A DNA stretch of 64,000 nucleotides from Auanema rhodensis (taxonomy: Eukaryota > Nematoda > Chromadorea > Rhabditida > Rhabditidae). Location: NCBI GenBank assembly GCA_964057225.1, contig OZ059897.1:14570001-14634000 (forward strand), in the 5' to 3' direction. The notes under the pieces were generated by a model. It saw nothing but the letters and a program-made list of their open reading frames with translations. It had not been told where the DNA came from and ran no database searches. The position numbers and the translations under genes were made by a program. Of this stretch, positions 1 through 11,400 are shown in pieces (the stretch's first letter is position 1; the number at the start of each line of letters is the position of its first letter).

Positions 1-3000
1 TCTAACAATCTTAGTATTTGTCAAACATTCCAAAACATTTTCTCTATTTTGAGCTCCACAGAACTTGCCGATATCGTACTTGCATTTCTTCTACACATAA
101 ATCATGAATATGATATTCAATTAAAAGCAAGTACCTGAAGTTCATCATCCATTGTGTTATCAACAGCTTCAATCTTTTCTCTATAGAACACCATAGAACG
201 ACAATCATGTCCCAAAGCATTGAAGTTTTGACGGAGACATTCAACGGTATCTTCAAATGAGTCAGCTTCGTTACATCTGAAAACATTACATAAAACTAAA
301 TGAAAAACTTAATTTTCTACCTGAATTTCTTTAACTCAACTGCGCACTTCTGTGCGAGTTGTGGATCAGCATCGGCCATATGTTCTTTGTCGTCAAACTA
401 AATAAGCCTGTTAGTTTTACAAATATTAACATAAAATATTCTTCGTGCAACTAACAGATCATATTAACATATATAGGTATAAGCTATAAAGTGGAAAGGA
501 GAGGTAGGTAAACTATCAAACGAAACTGTTAATTTCTAAGTGAAATTAAGTGCTAAATATTAGTATGACTCCCAAGTTTAATGCAGACACCCCACAACAC
601 CAACTCACTTCTACCTGTTCTTGCTGAAGATAGGCCACTTTAAGTTGCTTCTTGCACGGATCAGATAAGTCAGAATTGTGGCCAAGAACCTTGTGCTTGA
701 ATCGGACTTCAGAGAGACAACGGATAATTTCAGCCCTAGAATTTTAGCACTGCCTCATAAAATTCGAAAAACGACTTACTTATCGTTTCCATGTCCAGTA
801 CAATACTTCTCGATATCAGGAGTACAAGCCTTTTGGAATTTGTAGGAGAAATGGTAATCCCGGAGAGAAACCAGTTCAAAGTGGTTAACATAAGACTTAC
901 ATTTTCCAGTCATTTCTGGGGTATCCTGTAATATAGACAAAAATATTATAAGCGTAAAATTTCCTCAATAAAACCTTATTTCTAAGAAGACACTCCATTA
1001 CATCTCCGTGATCAATTTCGTCATTTTGGAATTCCTCACAGTAGGTGGTGATAACTGGCTTACATGCTCTAGTTAAAGCAATATTAAGTTTAGTGTCCTG
1101 TGATTCCATTTGAGTGAATTTCACAAGTTCCTAAAAAAATATCTTAGTGTGGCAAGAAAAGCACATTACCTCATGACATCTTTTATGTTTATTTACGAAT
1201 TCTGGCTTTTCAAAGTTATCTTGTAAACATTGCATTTCCTATAATATAAAATTTATAATTTAGCATAAAAATAAGATAATACCTCCATAGGCTGGACATT
1301 ATGACTACAATACTCAGAAAGAGCATCACGGCAATTATCTTCAACTTCTGGCATCAAATTTACACGGACAGCGCGAGAATGGAGAACACGTCGAACTTCG
1401 ATACCACATTTGTAGGTTAACTAAAAATAAAAAAATAAAAAAGATTAGAAAAAATAGACAAACAGGATTTTTCTCGTCATAGGCGCTTCTGTAAAGACAA
1501 GCAAGAACTTGTGGACCTGGGTCAGGAATATTAGCATCATTGCTAGCCATATGCCAATTATCTAATGCATGACACCTACAAAACAAACATGAATGACTCA
1601 AAAAAAGAAAAAACTTACTTATTAATAGCTTCATCGTGACAAGCAGCATAAAGTTGTGGATCTAATGTCCAATCGCGAGCCATGAAGTATTGTACCTAAA
1701 CAAGCAATATAAGTTGAGGTTTTCAAAATGGCATAAAATAAACCTCTAAAAGACGTTTCTCACAGTCAGCAGTCATATCAGAATTATCAACATGCTTCAT
1801 TAAACACTCAAGCGTAGCTGTCTCAGAAACAGCATCCATGGAGCACACGCCATCAATTAAGGGACGGCAAGATGCATAAAGGACACGATCCACCTTGTAG
1901 TTGGAGCCAATATCGGCAACCTAACAAACTTTGTTTAGAAAAATAATGTAAATGTATTCACAAACCTTTACAACTTGAGATACTGCTTGAAGACACTGAG
2001 GTCCAAGCTTATCTTCCTCTTTACGAGCTTGAGCATGCTCCATCAAACAATGCAAAGTTCTTCCTTCAGCTTCAATATCACCTCTTGGGCTACACCACTT
2101 ATCAATTTCAGATGCGCATTGCATTACAAGTTCTGGAGCCATGCGGAATTCATGAAGCATGAGTTTCCTGTGATTAATCATCTCATGTTGGCATTCCTTT
2201 GAAGGCTTATCCTTGTTATTATGAGAAGCATTTTCTAAACAGAGAAGAATCCAAGATAAGTGGAAGTGAGCAGCAGCTTCAAGATGACTCTGGGGCTCAC
2301 ATTTATAACTAAAAATAGTAAAAATTGAATAACAAAAACAAATCTGCATCATACGCTGTCATTTCCGGTTGGCAAGCTTTAGTTAGAGGATGAGCCATTC
2401 TATAGTCTCTTCCATACATGAAAGCTCTCTCCGATAAAATATTGGAACACTGAATTATGATATTTAGATCAATAATATATAGAAGAACATACTGCAGGAT
2501 CCATAAATTGGTCATTTCGTTTTAATAAAAGACATTCGTATACTTTTCCCTGTCCGGATGGAACTTCTTTACAATATTTCTGAAAAAAATCCATAAAAAT
2601 CTTAAAGATTACTGAAGCCAACTTCACGATCTGCTCTGCAAGCAAAGAAAAGAGGTCTATCTAAATGCCAATCTTCGCTCTGTAATTCGGCTAATCTCAT
2701 GACTTCGTGTCTACAGTCCGGATCAATCTCATTCAACGCATCAGTTTGCTTTGACATTTTAACAACTTTTTCAATAATACACTCCAAGGCCATACCTATT
2801 GATCAAAATCAAAAATGAATAGCAGCAAAAAATTATCTAGTACCTTGGGTGTGGTTAACTCTAACTCCTTGATGAGCTGCATTTGGTGTTAAAACTGCAC
2901 ATCCAAATTTGTTGATAGTAGCACGACACTTATCAACAAATGGTCCAATAAGACGAAAATCAGAGAAAGCCAACTTTTCCGTTCTTGCTTAAACATTCAT

Positions 3001-3962
3001 AATAAACAAATATTATATAAACGACAGCTTACAAAGGAAAGCATGACAATTAGTAGTTTTAGAAACCTTGTCCACAAAATCGATCATACAACTCAAAGCA
3101 TGCCCAGGTTGAGTCAATTTAACGCAGTTGTTCAAACCTAAAAATAGAATCACAATAGAAATACTACTGAGAAAAATATACCTTCATTTTCTTTAAGTTC
3201 TGCTTCACAATATTGCTTTGCAGCAGCAATAAATCGTTCGTCCTGTGTAAGTCTCACCTAAATTTCGGGTATCAACCAAAGGAAGCATTGAAATTAATAA
3301 CCTTGAAATCCCACACAAGACTCTCACATTCTTTAGTAAGAGTTTCAGTTTCAGAATATCCAGCATCTTGCAAACATTCAACAATGGACATATCACTATT
3401 TAAATCAACGCCTTCCTAAGAAAATATTGCGATTATATTATAAACTTTGAAGAACAAGTGAAACCTTTCTACATAATTTATTGATGTCATTTTTACAAGC
3501 ATCAAAACTCAAAAGATTATCCTTACTATTTTGGGCATTTTGGGCATTTTGTTGATTTTGCTGATTTTGTCCTGAAATATTAAAATGAATATATGCACCC
3601 TTATTCTATTTCGGAAGATGTTTTACGCAGTATGGTTTACTCGCGATTTATCGGATCGTTTTCGAGATCGAGAGATATCAAGAAACCTGATTTGTTGAAC
3701 AGAAAAGAATAGTAATGATAACGGAAAAAGAACATATTCTTAATCATAACCATTAATTTATACTATTTTATAAACTACGGATCTTTCTATTATTCATACA
3801 AACTGGGACAATACAACAATCACAATACTATATTTCACTTACGGGTATCAAAGCGACCTAATAAGAATAATATTTTAGAGATTGTTAAAAATAATAGATT
3901 AAACAAAAAAACGTACCATGGACAAACGCTATCCCCAAGCAGAAAAGGAGAGCTATCCTCAT
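1..3962 (-). CDS. GLG1: Golgi apparatus protein 1 (GLG1/ESL-1/CFR-1)-like cysteine-rich protein, partial
   Basis: A Golgi type I membrane glycoprotein family whose lumenal part is a row of about 60-residue Cys-rich repeats. In vertebrates it binds FGFs and affects secretory traffic. The start at 3962 begins MRIALLFCLGIAFVHG, a clear signal peptide. A 15-nt exon (3843-3857, GRFDTR) and a short Q/N-rich stretch (about 3489-3573) follow. Then at least a dozen small exons carry the repeat pattern, with pairs such as RACKPVITTYC and a CL(L/M) end (for example DVMECLLRN near 980-1010). Introns are 40-60 nt. The gene runs off position 1, so the last repeats, the expected C-terminal membrane span and the stop are missing. 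An extra frame at 3640-3690 could be an alternative exon, but skipping it keeps the phase. The family call is firm; exact exon ends are less so. Confidence 0.85.
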
Positions 3963-5539
3963 TGCTTGTTGACCCACGTGAGCAATTACTAGAACTAATA
4001 CATTTTTTAATTATACTATTATACGGATAAAAACAACAGAAAATAGATAATGTACAGAATAAAGGAATATATTAAAATGACTAGAAATGGTTGAATGATA
4101 ACACTATTCCGTATTAATTGCGGACAAGGTCTCTCCAACTTGGTGTTGTGGGCTACACGTGTCCATCAGGTAAAATTGCGCACAAAAAACTAAGAGAATA
4201 AAACAAAAATCCAATTTTATTAACTAAAGTTTAGAAATAAGAATGTTTCGTATGTTATCACGAATAATTTCTTCCGAAACATTTCTCCTGGAAATGGGAG
4301 AATATAGGCTAAACATATAGGGGAGATTTAGGTCATCGAAATGAAATGAGAATGAGCGCCTAGGATGCAGGGCCACACTATTGACTGCTTGGTCGCTGGA
4401 CGGGTATGTGCCACGTCACTAAAATGGTAAGTAAAAATATGGTCGATTAATCAAGAAAACACTTTTATAATAATGTAAAAATGAAAGCAACTGCCGAGCA
4501 AATGTGTCTTCAACAAGCCGCATTGTTACGTCTTGAGTTCGAAAAAACACCAAGATTGGGCACCAAAGCTAGGGTATTAACTTGTCGAACAACAATATAA
4601 ATTGGGCTCTTTTGACAGCGTTTGATTTTAATATATCATACCAAAATATAATGTTTCATTACAACGGTATTTTTCATATCTGGTAGGAAGGAAGGCTGTT
4701 CACGTTTAATTTTGTTTCGCAAATTTCTTTCAATATATTAGTTTCTAGTTTAGTTCAGGGAGTATGAATTTTATAGCATTGTATTTTACACATTGGGAGA
4801 TTAATATTATCAAATGGATGAAATGCTTTTTTTTCCAAAAATGGCCTATATCATTATGAAAATTCTTTTATTGCGAATGATTCGCACTTCTCCCGCGTAT
4901 TAGTAATTCTTTTTGTAATCTAAATACTAATAAAAAAATATGAAATCAATCAGCAATTAATAGATATAGAATAGTGAAATATGCAAACGTGACTACCCTA
5001 TTTGCCGAACAAATGACCCGCTTGGTCTGTAAGTGTTGACTTTGTTCAATGGCAAATTTTTTAAAAGCGAAATGAATTTCCAGTTCATCAAATAGAGTAA
5101 CTAATTAGACTGGAGCAATTTTGATTTTTATGAATGAGAACAACTTTTTAAGTGGATGGAAAATATGCAGTTCATTACTTTGAAAAAGAAAAAATATATT
5201 TAATATTTGATCAAAAAAATATGAATAAAAAATATGATCAAAGAAATTATCACTTACCAAAATTGAGGTAAAAAGTTCACAAGGGCGGTGATATATAAAA
5301 AAGGCAGGGTGTACGTGACCGGGTAGAGCATTACTCAGATACAAGGATTTGTTGTCAGGATTGATATATTTACTAAAGAATAAAAAAATAGTTACATTTA
5401 TAGTTGTTCAGAGGGTTTTTGTTAAATTAAGAAGTGTATAAAGATTTCTATGTAGTTTATAATGTTATAAGGGAAATAAAAATAAATTGAATATTATTTT
5501 GCGGAATGCTTTGTTCTTCAGTCACTTCTTTCTAGGCAG
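3963..5539. other. intergenic spacer with GC-rich islands
   Basis: Apart from the weak minus-strand gene model described separately, this spacer is AT-rich. GC-richer patches lie at about 4120-4180 (with a CACGTG E-box at 4156), 4345-4440 (CCACGTCAC), 4490-4590, 4985-5035 and 5275-5345. It must include the promoter of the leftward GLG1-like gene and that of the rightward hyaluronidase gene. Confidence 0.5.
4328..5372 (-). CDS. possible unrecognised multi-exon gene, 5' end not found
   Basis: The GLG1-hyaluronidase spacer holds several islands much richer in G+C than their surroundings. On the minus strand four of them can be read as exons that join in phase: 5258-5372 (acceptor CTTTAG, donor GTAAGTG; contains LYLSNALPGHVHP), 4997-5026 (30 nt), 4492-4568 (contains TQDVTMRLVEDTF) and 4328-4418, ending in TAA. 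I recognise no family, and no ATG precedes the first island in frame. There is competing evidence on the plus strand: a 39-codon ORF at 4481-4600, a good donor at about 5028, and a TATA-like TATATAAA at about 5290 that could be the hyaluronidase promoter. It could be a real small gene, a decayed one, or promoter DNA read by chance. Confidence 0.25.
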
Positions 5540-7408
5540 ATGCATACATCCTTTTTAGTTATATTTCTTGGCGTAACACTAATTTCTTCAGCATATAATG
5601 AACAATCAAAAGAATTCCCGGTAAAATGTTGGTAAATTTAGCAAGCAATATGTTTTTCCAGATATATTGGAACCTCCACACCCAACACTGTTATCGACAT
5701 AATATAAGTATACCTTTGGATGAGTATGGGATTTTATATAATGAAGGTTTTTTATCATATATGTTTTATATTATTCTTAATTATTTCTATATTTTCATAT
5801 AGGTCACTCATTTAGAGGTGGCAATGTTGTAATTTTCTATGAGTACTCATTCGGGAAGTTTCCTTATTATAAGGATTATAATTTATCCCAAGCTGTAAAT
5901 GGGGGAATGCCGCAGGTTTTTCCATTTTCAAAAATATATTAATGTGAATATCTTTCTTTGTGCAGTTGGTTAACATAGAAGAGCATTTAGCTAAAGTTGC
6001 TGAACATGTTGATGAAAATATACCGCACGCTGATTTTGGTGGAATAGCAGTGATTGATTTTGAGGAATGGAGACCATTGTATTCATTGAATTGGGGAGCG
6101 AAACGAGTACTTTATTTCAATCTTTAGAATTTTAAAATTATAATTTTTTACTCTTAGATATATCGTAGGAAATCTATTGAACTAGTTAAGCATAGGTACC
6201 CATTTCTATCTGATAAGGCAGCGAAAGATTTAGCAGAAGAGGAATTCAACTATGCAGCTAAGTATGGTTAATTAAAAACTTTTTGTTACAAATATCAATA
6301 GAAAAATTTTCGTGGAGACGATTTCTCTTTGTCGGAAGATGAGACCTTTTGCAAAATGGGGATTTTATGGCTTTCCATATTGTAATTATAATGCTGGTGA
6401 AGGAGAAGGACATCAATGTTCCCAGAAATATCAGAATTCTAATAATGAGTAGAATATTTTAACAATATCTAAGAAACTATTATTATATATTTAGATTGCT
6501 TCCTATCTTCACTGCTGGAAATGCTTTATTCCCTTCAATTTATTTAGATATGAAGAAAAATGAAAACCGTCTTTATGTGATGGTAAGGAATTTTTTTTTA
6601 ATTCTCGAACTTGTCGAATTTAGGCAGTTCTACGAGAAGCATTACGAATTAGCGGCAGTGGCGCTAACCGCCTTCCTATTTATGCTTATACAAAGTTCGA
6701 ATATACACCCTATGATGATTTAGACTCATTCTATACAAAAGTATTGTACGATTTTTTAAAATTAATTATTTATTTCGTTAGGAAGATGTCTGTAACACTG
6801 TGAAGCAATCTGCCGATATGGGTGCTGATGGCCTAGTTCTGTGGAGTACTAGCGCTAATATGGTACAAAGGTGTACATATGTTGCAGACTATATAACTAA
6901 TAAGCTAGGACCGTAAGTGTTAAGTAGTTTAATATTTCTTTATAAAAACAGTTATTACTGTATTTAGATAACTGTTTTATTTGTATTATACTCCATTGTT
7001 TCAGAATTGTTGATCTTGTTAGGAAACGTATTCAACGATGCAGAAGTTTGAGATGCTCTAATAATGGAAAATGTGTGACAAATCATATGGTTTCCAAGTA
7101 CACTCAAATGGAACTTTTTGTTCTCAAATACTTTTTTCTATTTCAGATGCTCTGTACGTGTTGATCCTGAAATATATTCTTGCCAATGCGATCAAAACTA
7201 TTCTGGAGATTCTTGTCAATTTCATCAACGTTACAATTTGCTTTACAAAAAAGTAAGTAGAAAGCATATAATTTATTCATATAGCCTCATATAGAAAACT
7301 AATTCGGCGGAATCAGTTCTCAATGATGGCTTGTTCTATTATCTCGAGCAAGATTCCTTGGGAATAACACAGGCTCCATTACAAGTTGATACTCCGTATT
7401 ATTTATGA
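5540..7408 (+). CDS. hyaluronidase (glycoside hydrolase family 56)
   Basis: An endo-glycosidase of the hyaluronidase family; nematode members act on chondroitin and/or hyaluronan. The start MHTSFLVIFLGVTLISSA is a signal peptide, so the enzyme is secreted or lysosomal. The ATG at 5540 lies just after a TTTCTAG acceptor suited to trans-splicing. The catalytic signature GGIAVIDFEEWRPLY (about 6038-6085) has the family's D-x-E pair, with Phe where many animal enzymes have Trp. Further exons carry the rest of the TIM barrel, for example SADMGADGLVLWSTS (about 6808-6852). The C-terminal region (about 7040-7250) is an EGF-like module with paired Cys (RCSNNGKC, YSCQCDQNYSGDSC) joined across an intron starting at 7090 (GTACAC). 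The last exon ends with TGA at 7406-7408. The family call is firm; substrate preference cannot be read from sequence. Confidence 0.92.
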
Positions 7409-8480
7409 GTTCCTTGTCTTCCTAATTTGCTTAATCATTCAGGGATCACACAATGTAATTAAAACTAATTGTTTTTCTAGAATAATTTGTCATGCATTTT
7501 TATTTTTTAGGTTTTGATCATTTTCGTTTAAATTTACTAACTTTTGAACTCTTAATCACTATTGTGATTGTTTACTTTTCTCGAAATTACGACTTTTATA
7601 AGTTTTTTTTATAAATTTTCAGATTTTTGTTTCAGTTTTTACTCCTACTGCCTAACCTCTTGTATTTCATATACTTTTAACGAATGCTTTTTTACTTAAT
7701 AAAAATTATTTCAGTATTTTATTATAATATTTTTTTTTTTGCTTTAACTATTATTTGGTTAAAGCAACAGCCTTACGTCAATACTAGAAAGAAGGCGTAC
7801 CCACCGGATATGAAGCCACGCCTCGTTTGAGCGCCTTTGGCAAAATGCCGAAACTCCTTGTGCTTCTGACTGGGTCTGGCTTAAATTTAAGATCCGCCTT
7901 TTTCACTACTGGTTGTTAGTTCGTTCTAGTAGTTCGCCAATAATTGTGAAAGCGGCAGAAGCTGCATAGTCGAGCTGGGTGCATCCAGGCCGGGCCATTC
8001 ATTGCGACTAATTTGGAAAACGTACCCGCTTCGAATGAGTGAATCTAGTGTATCCCCATCTTTTCATTCATTACTTTTTCATTTTATTTTTACTTTTTTT
8101 CTTTTTTATTTCATGTACAATGACTGATCGATACAACTGAAGAACAATAGTAAAGAGAAAATTTAAGGAATATTTATGCCTTCCCTTGAAGCTCGGCTTC
8201 TCCGAATAGACAACATAGTCTCCGCTGTATTCGCAATGCCCATTGACTTGTCAATAAATTAAGCTTGGTCCATTGACCATATTTCTTCCTTTTTTCCAAA
8301 TCTTTAGTTCTTTTCTTTAAGTATCTCTTTATAAATTTTTAATATCTGCATATATCTTCTCCGTCATTAACACTCGGACTTCTATTCGTATTAGTTATAA
8401 CATACATATCGATAAGCATATATAATGAACCATATACCTTATTAGCCCTTCTAATAGTTTCAGTAACAAAACATGTAGCT
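7409..8480. other. spacer with a GC-rich unexplained block and hairpin
   Basis: After an AT-rich 3' region, a T-run (7729-7740) is followed by a perfect 8-bp hairpin (7741-7765, GCTTTAAC..GTTAAAGC). About 300 bp of near-balanced base composition come next (7766-8060), ending in T-runs. On the plus strand this block has short open stretches (7788-7919 from an AG to TAG; 7951-8040 to TGA). A separate ATG frame of 28 codons lies at 8179-8265 (MPSLEARLLRIDNIV..). None is long enough to call, and I found no snRNA, SRP, RNase P/MRP or tRNA signature. The rest is AT-rich and should include the alpha2/delta gene's 5' region. Confidence 0.4.
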
Positions 8481-11400
8481 ATGTTGATTCAACCTCTAGG
8501 ACTTATTCTTTATTGTGTGATTTTCAATTACATTAGTGCTGGCGAAGATCATCTTGAAGGATTCTCAAAATTACTTATTGAGCAATTTGAGTTGCAATCT
8601 CATTTAGCTTTAGTGGAAGAGGTTTGTTTGAGCTGTTTATATTCAATAGCAACAAAAACCGATTTACTTATTCTCTTTAAGCAACGAATTTATATTTTTC
8701 AGGAGCTGCAATCTCTGATTGGAAATATTAGAATCGAGTCCGAAGATCCTCTTGCTTTGCTCAATACTGCTAAAGATGGGCTCGAGAATTTATTCAATTC
8801 AAGAATCGACGTTTTGAGGGTTTCTTTTTTTTCGACATATTTCTATAAATGTTATGGTGCAGTTTCTTGTGTTTACATATACCTAAGTTCTAATAGAATA
8901 TGCTACGATTCTGCCGTAGTAAGCTTGCAAATGAGCATTTTCTCTGCCTTCTGTATATATTCAGGTTAGGCGAAAATTGGTGAGAAATTTTTTTCGAAAA
9001 CTTGCTCTCGAATAGTGAGATAAAACAATGAGTCTTATGGCCATTTGTTTGCTTTCGATTGAGCTGTCATTTTTGCCAGCTCAGATCCGTATTCTTAGGA
9101 GATATTTTCTTCCTGTTAGTGTTATTAGCAATTTGGTCAACAGAATCTTATATTATAAACTATGTTATATATTAATCAATTTAATTATTCCTAAAATTAA
9201 AGGGATTGAATGAATAGAATATTCTCAAAAACTTTGATAAGGAATATATTTCTTTTATAACAAACTTTCCTGTCAATCTGACGTTTATATAAGATCTAGC
9301 CTAGTTTGATTATACACACTTTCCCCTGGGAGCTTCTGCTGCTGCCTTCTTCTCTTCTCCCCCACCCTGTGTGGGCTTGGACTAGGATTCTCATCGATCT
9401 CTCATTACGAGGGACGAGGGTGAGCAGGATGTGAGAAGAAGCAAGCATTGGAGAGGGAAGAAAAGAGAAAAGTAAAAGAGCTTTCCGAATAGGATGAGCT
9501 TAGAATAAGTAACCTAAACCTAATATAGCTTAACAAAATTCATTCTCATTAATATGAAAACGAGACACATAAGACTTAGAAATGCCTTTGTTTTCAGAAT
9601 TTGGTAACTGCAGCGGAGTCTGCAGCTCAAGAATATATACACGATGCTCCGGAAATAGAAGTACGTTTACGCTAAGATTAAAATCAATGAAAAAGCTTCT
9701 GCTATTTTAGTTTTTGACTCCTCTGGACGAAATTTCTTGCGAAAAAGAAATTAGACGTATGAACGAATCAGATGTTCGAGTTCCTTCAAATCGTGACCAC
9801 GGAAAGTCGGGAATTCACATCAACATCGAAAGTTATCAATGTGGTGAGCTGAAATCACACATCTTAGAAAATTCTCAATTTGGCAAATATTTCTAGACGC
9901 TCGTGTTAGACGCGATTTTTCTTGGACGGGCAGCAAAGTGGTTGAGGATGTGATGAGAAAAAATAAAAATAAATACCCGGAAATGGGACATCAATTTATT
10001 GGAACATATAGTGGATTAACGCGATTGTATCCATGTTTGAATGTATATTATTTCTATTTAGACATTAAATTTTTTTAGGGAGACATTGGGAAATCGAACC
10101 TTCACAAATCACTATAGATTTGTATGATCCAAAATTTCGTCCGTGGTTTGTTAATGCGGAAACTACCCCTAAAGATATCATATTCTTAATTGATTAGTTA
10201 AGAAATTTAATTTTATAAAATTTATATTTTGGATTACAGCTCCGGGAGTGTAAAAGGACCTACTATGCATCTAATTAAAATAACGATGATGTATGTAATG
10301 TCAACATTATCTCCAAATGATTACTTTTACGGTAATATATAATTAAAAATAGTAGTTTTGAGTCTTAATTTTAGGAGTATATTTCAATTCTCATTTCGGG
10401 CCTATTCTAAGTTGTCATAATACAACCTTCATTCCAGCCACTACGGCAAACAAACGAGTGAGTTTTCACGTATATGTTAATTAAACGAAAACAAGTGTCA
10501 CGTTTAATATATGTCATTTTAAAAACTCAAATATAATTAACGGTTGTTATTACATTAGCGAAGTAGAGTTTTCCTAAATTATGATTTTTTTGTTTTAGGT
10601 ATTTTTTGAGAAACTAGGACAATTAGAAGAACATGATCAAGCCCATTTAGGAGGCCCTCTGAAGTTTTCTTTAGATGTTCTGAGAGAGGTTTGCACAAAA
10701 TAGTTCTTGATTATTTTTTTTCTTTAGAATCTAGAAAACAATTCTTCGTTGTTCTCAAATTCAAGATCAGGTGGTCATAAGCTTATTATCCTATTCACAG
10801 ATGGCGTTGATGAATGGCCTAGTGAAGCTTTAGACGAAGAAATTCGAATTCGTGGAGCAGATCCTGTGAGTCATTTCTTTCGTTCAAAATTGACTAAGCG
10901 TTATTTAGGTTAGAATTTTTGGTTTTTCTATGGGGTATGGTACAGGTCAGCTTCCACTACTGAACTGGCTTGCCTGTAAAACGTTTGCATCGTATTCTGG
11001 TAATAAATAAATATAAATATGATTGCACTCTATTAATTGTTTAGTTATTGATTCAATTATGGATGTTAAACCACAATCAAGATCTTTTTTGGATTTCTTG
11101 AGTGAACAGCATTCACAGTATTTGAGAACCGTTCCTATAATGAACCGTGAAATTAGTTGGTAAGTAAAACTTCTTTGTTTTTAAATTATTCTTTGTGATT
11201 AGGACAAGTATGTATATGGAAGCCCAAGGTCTTGGTCCAACAGTTACAATATCTTTACCGATTCTCAATAAAAAAGGAAATATGATTTGGTCCAACCATG
11301 GCATGGCTGGAGTAGCAGGTTAATTATAGTTTTTGCACATGTTAATACCTTTCTTTCTTAGGTCTTGACATTGCACTCTCAGAAATCACAAAATTTTTAC

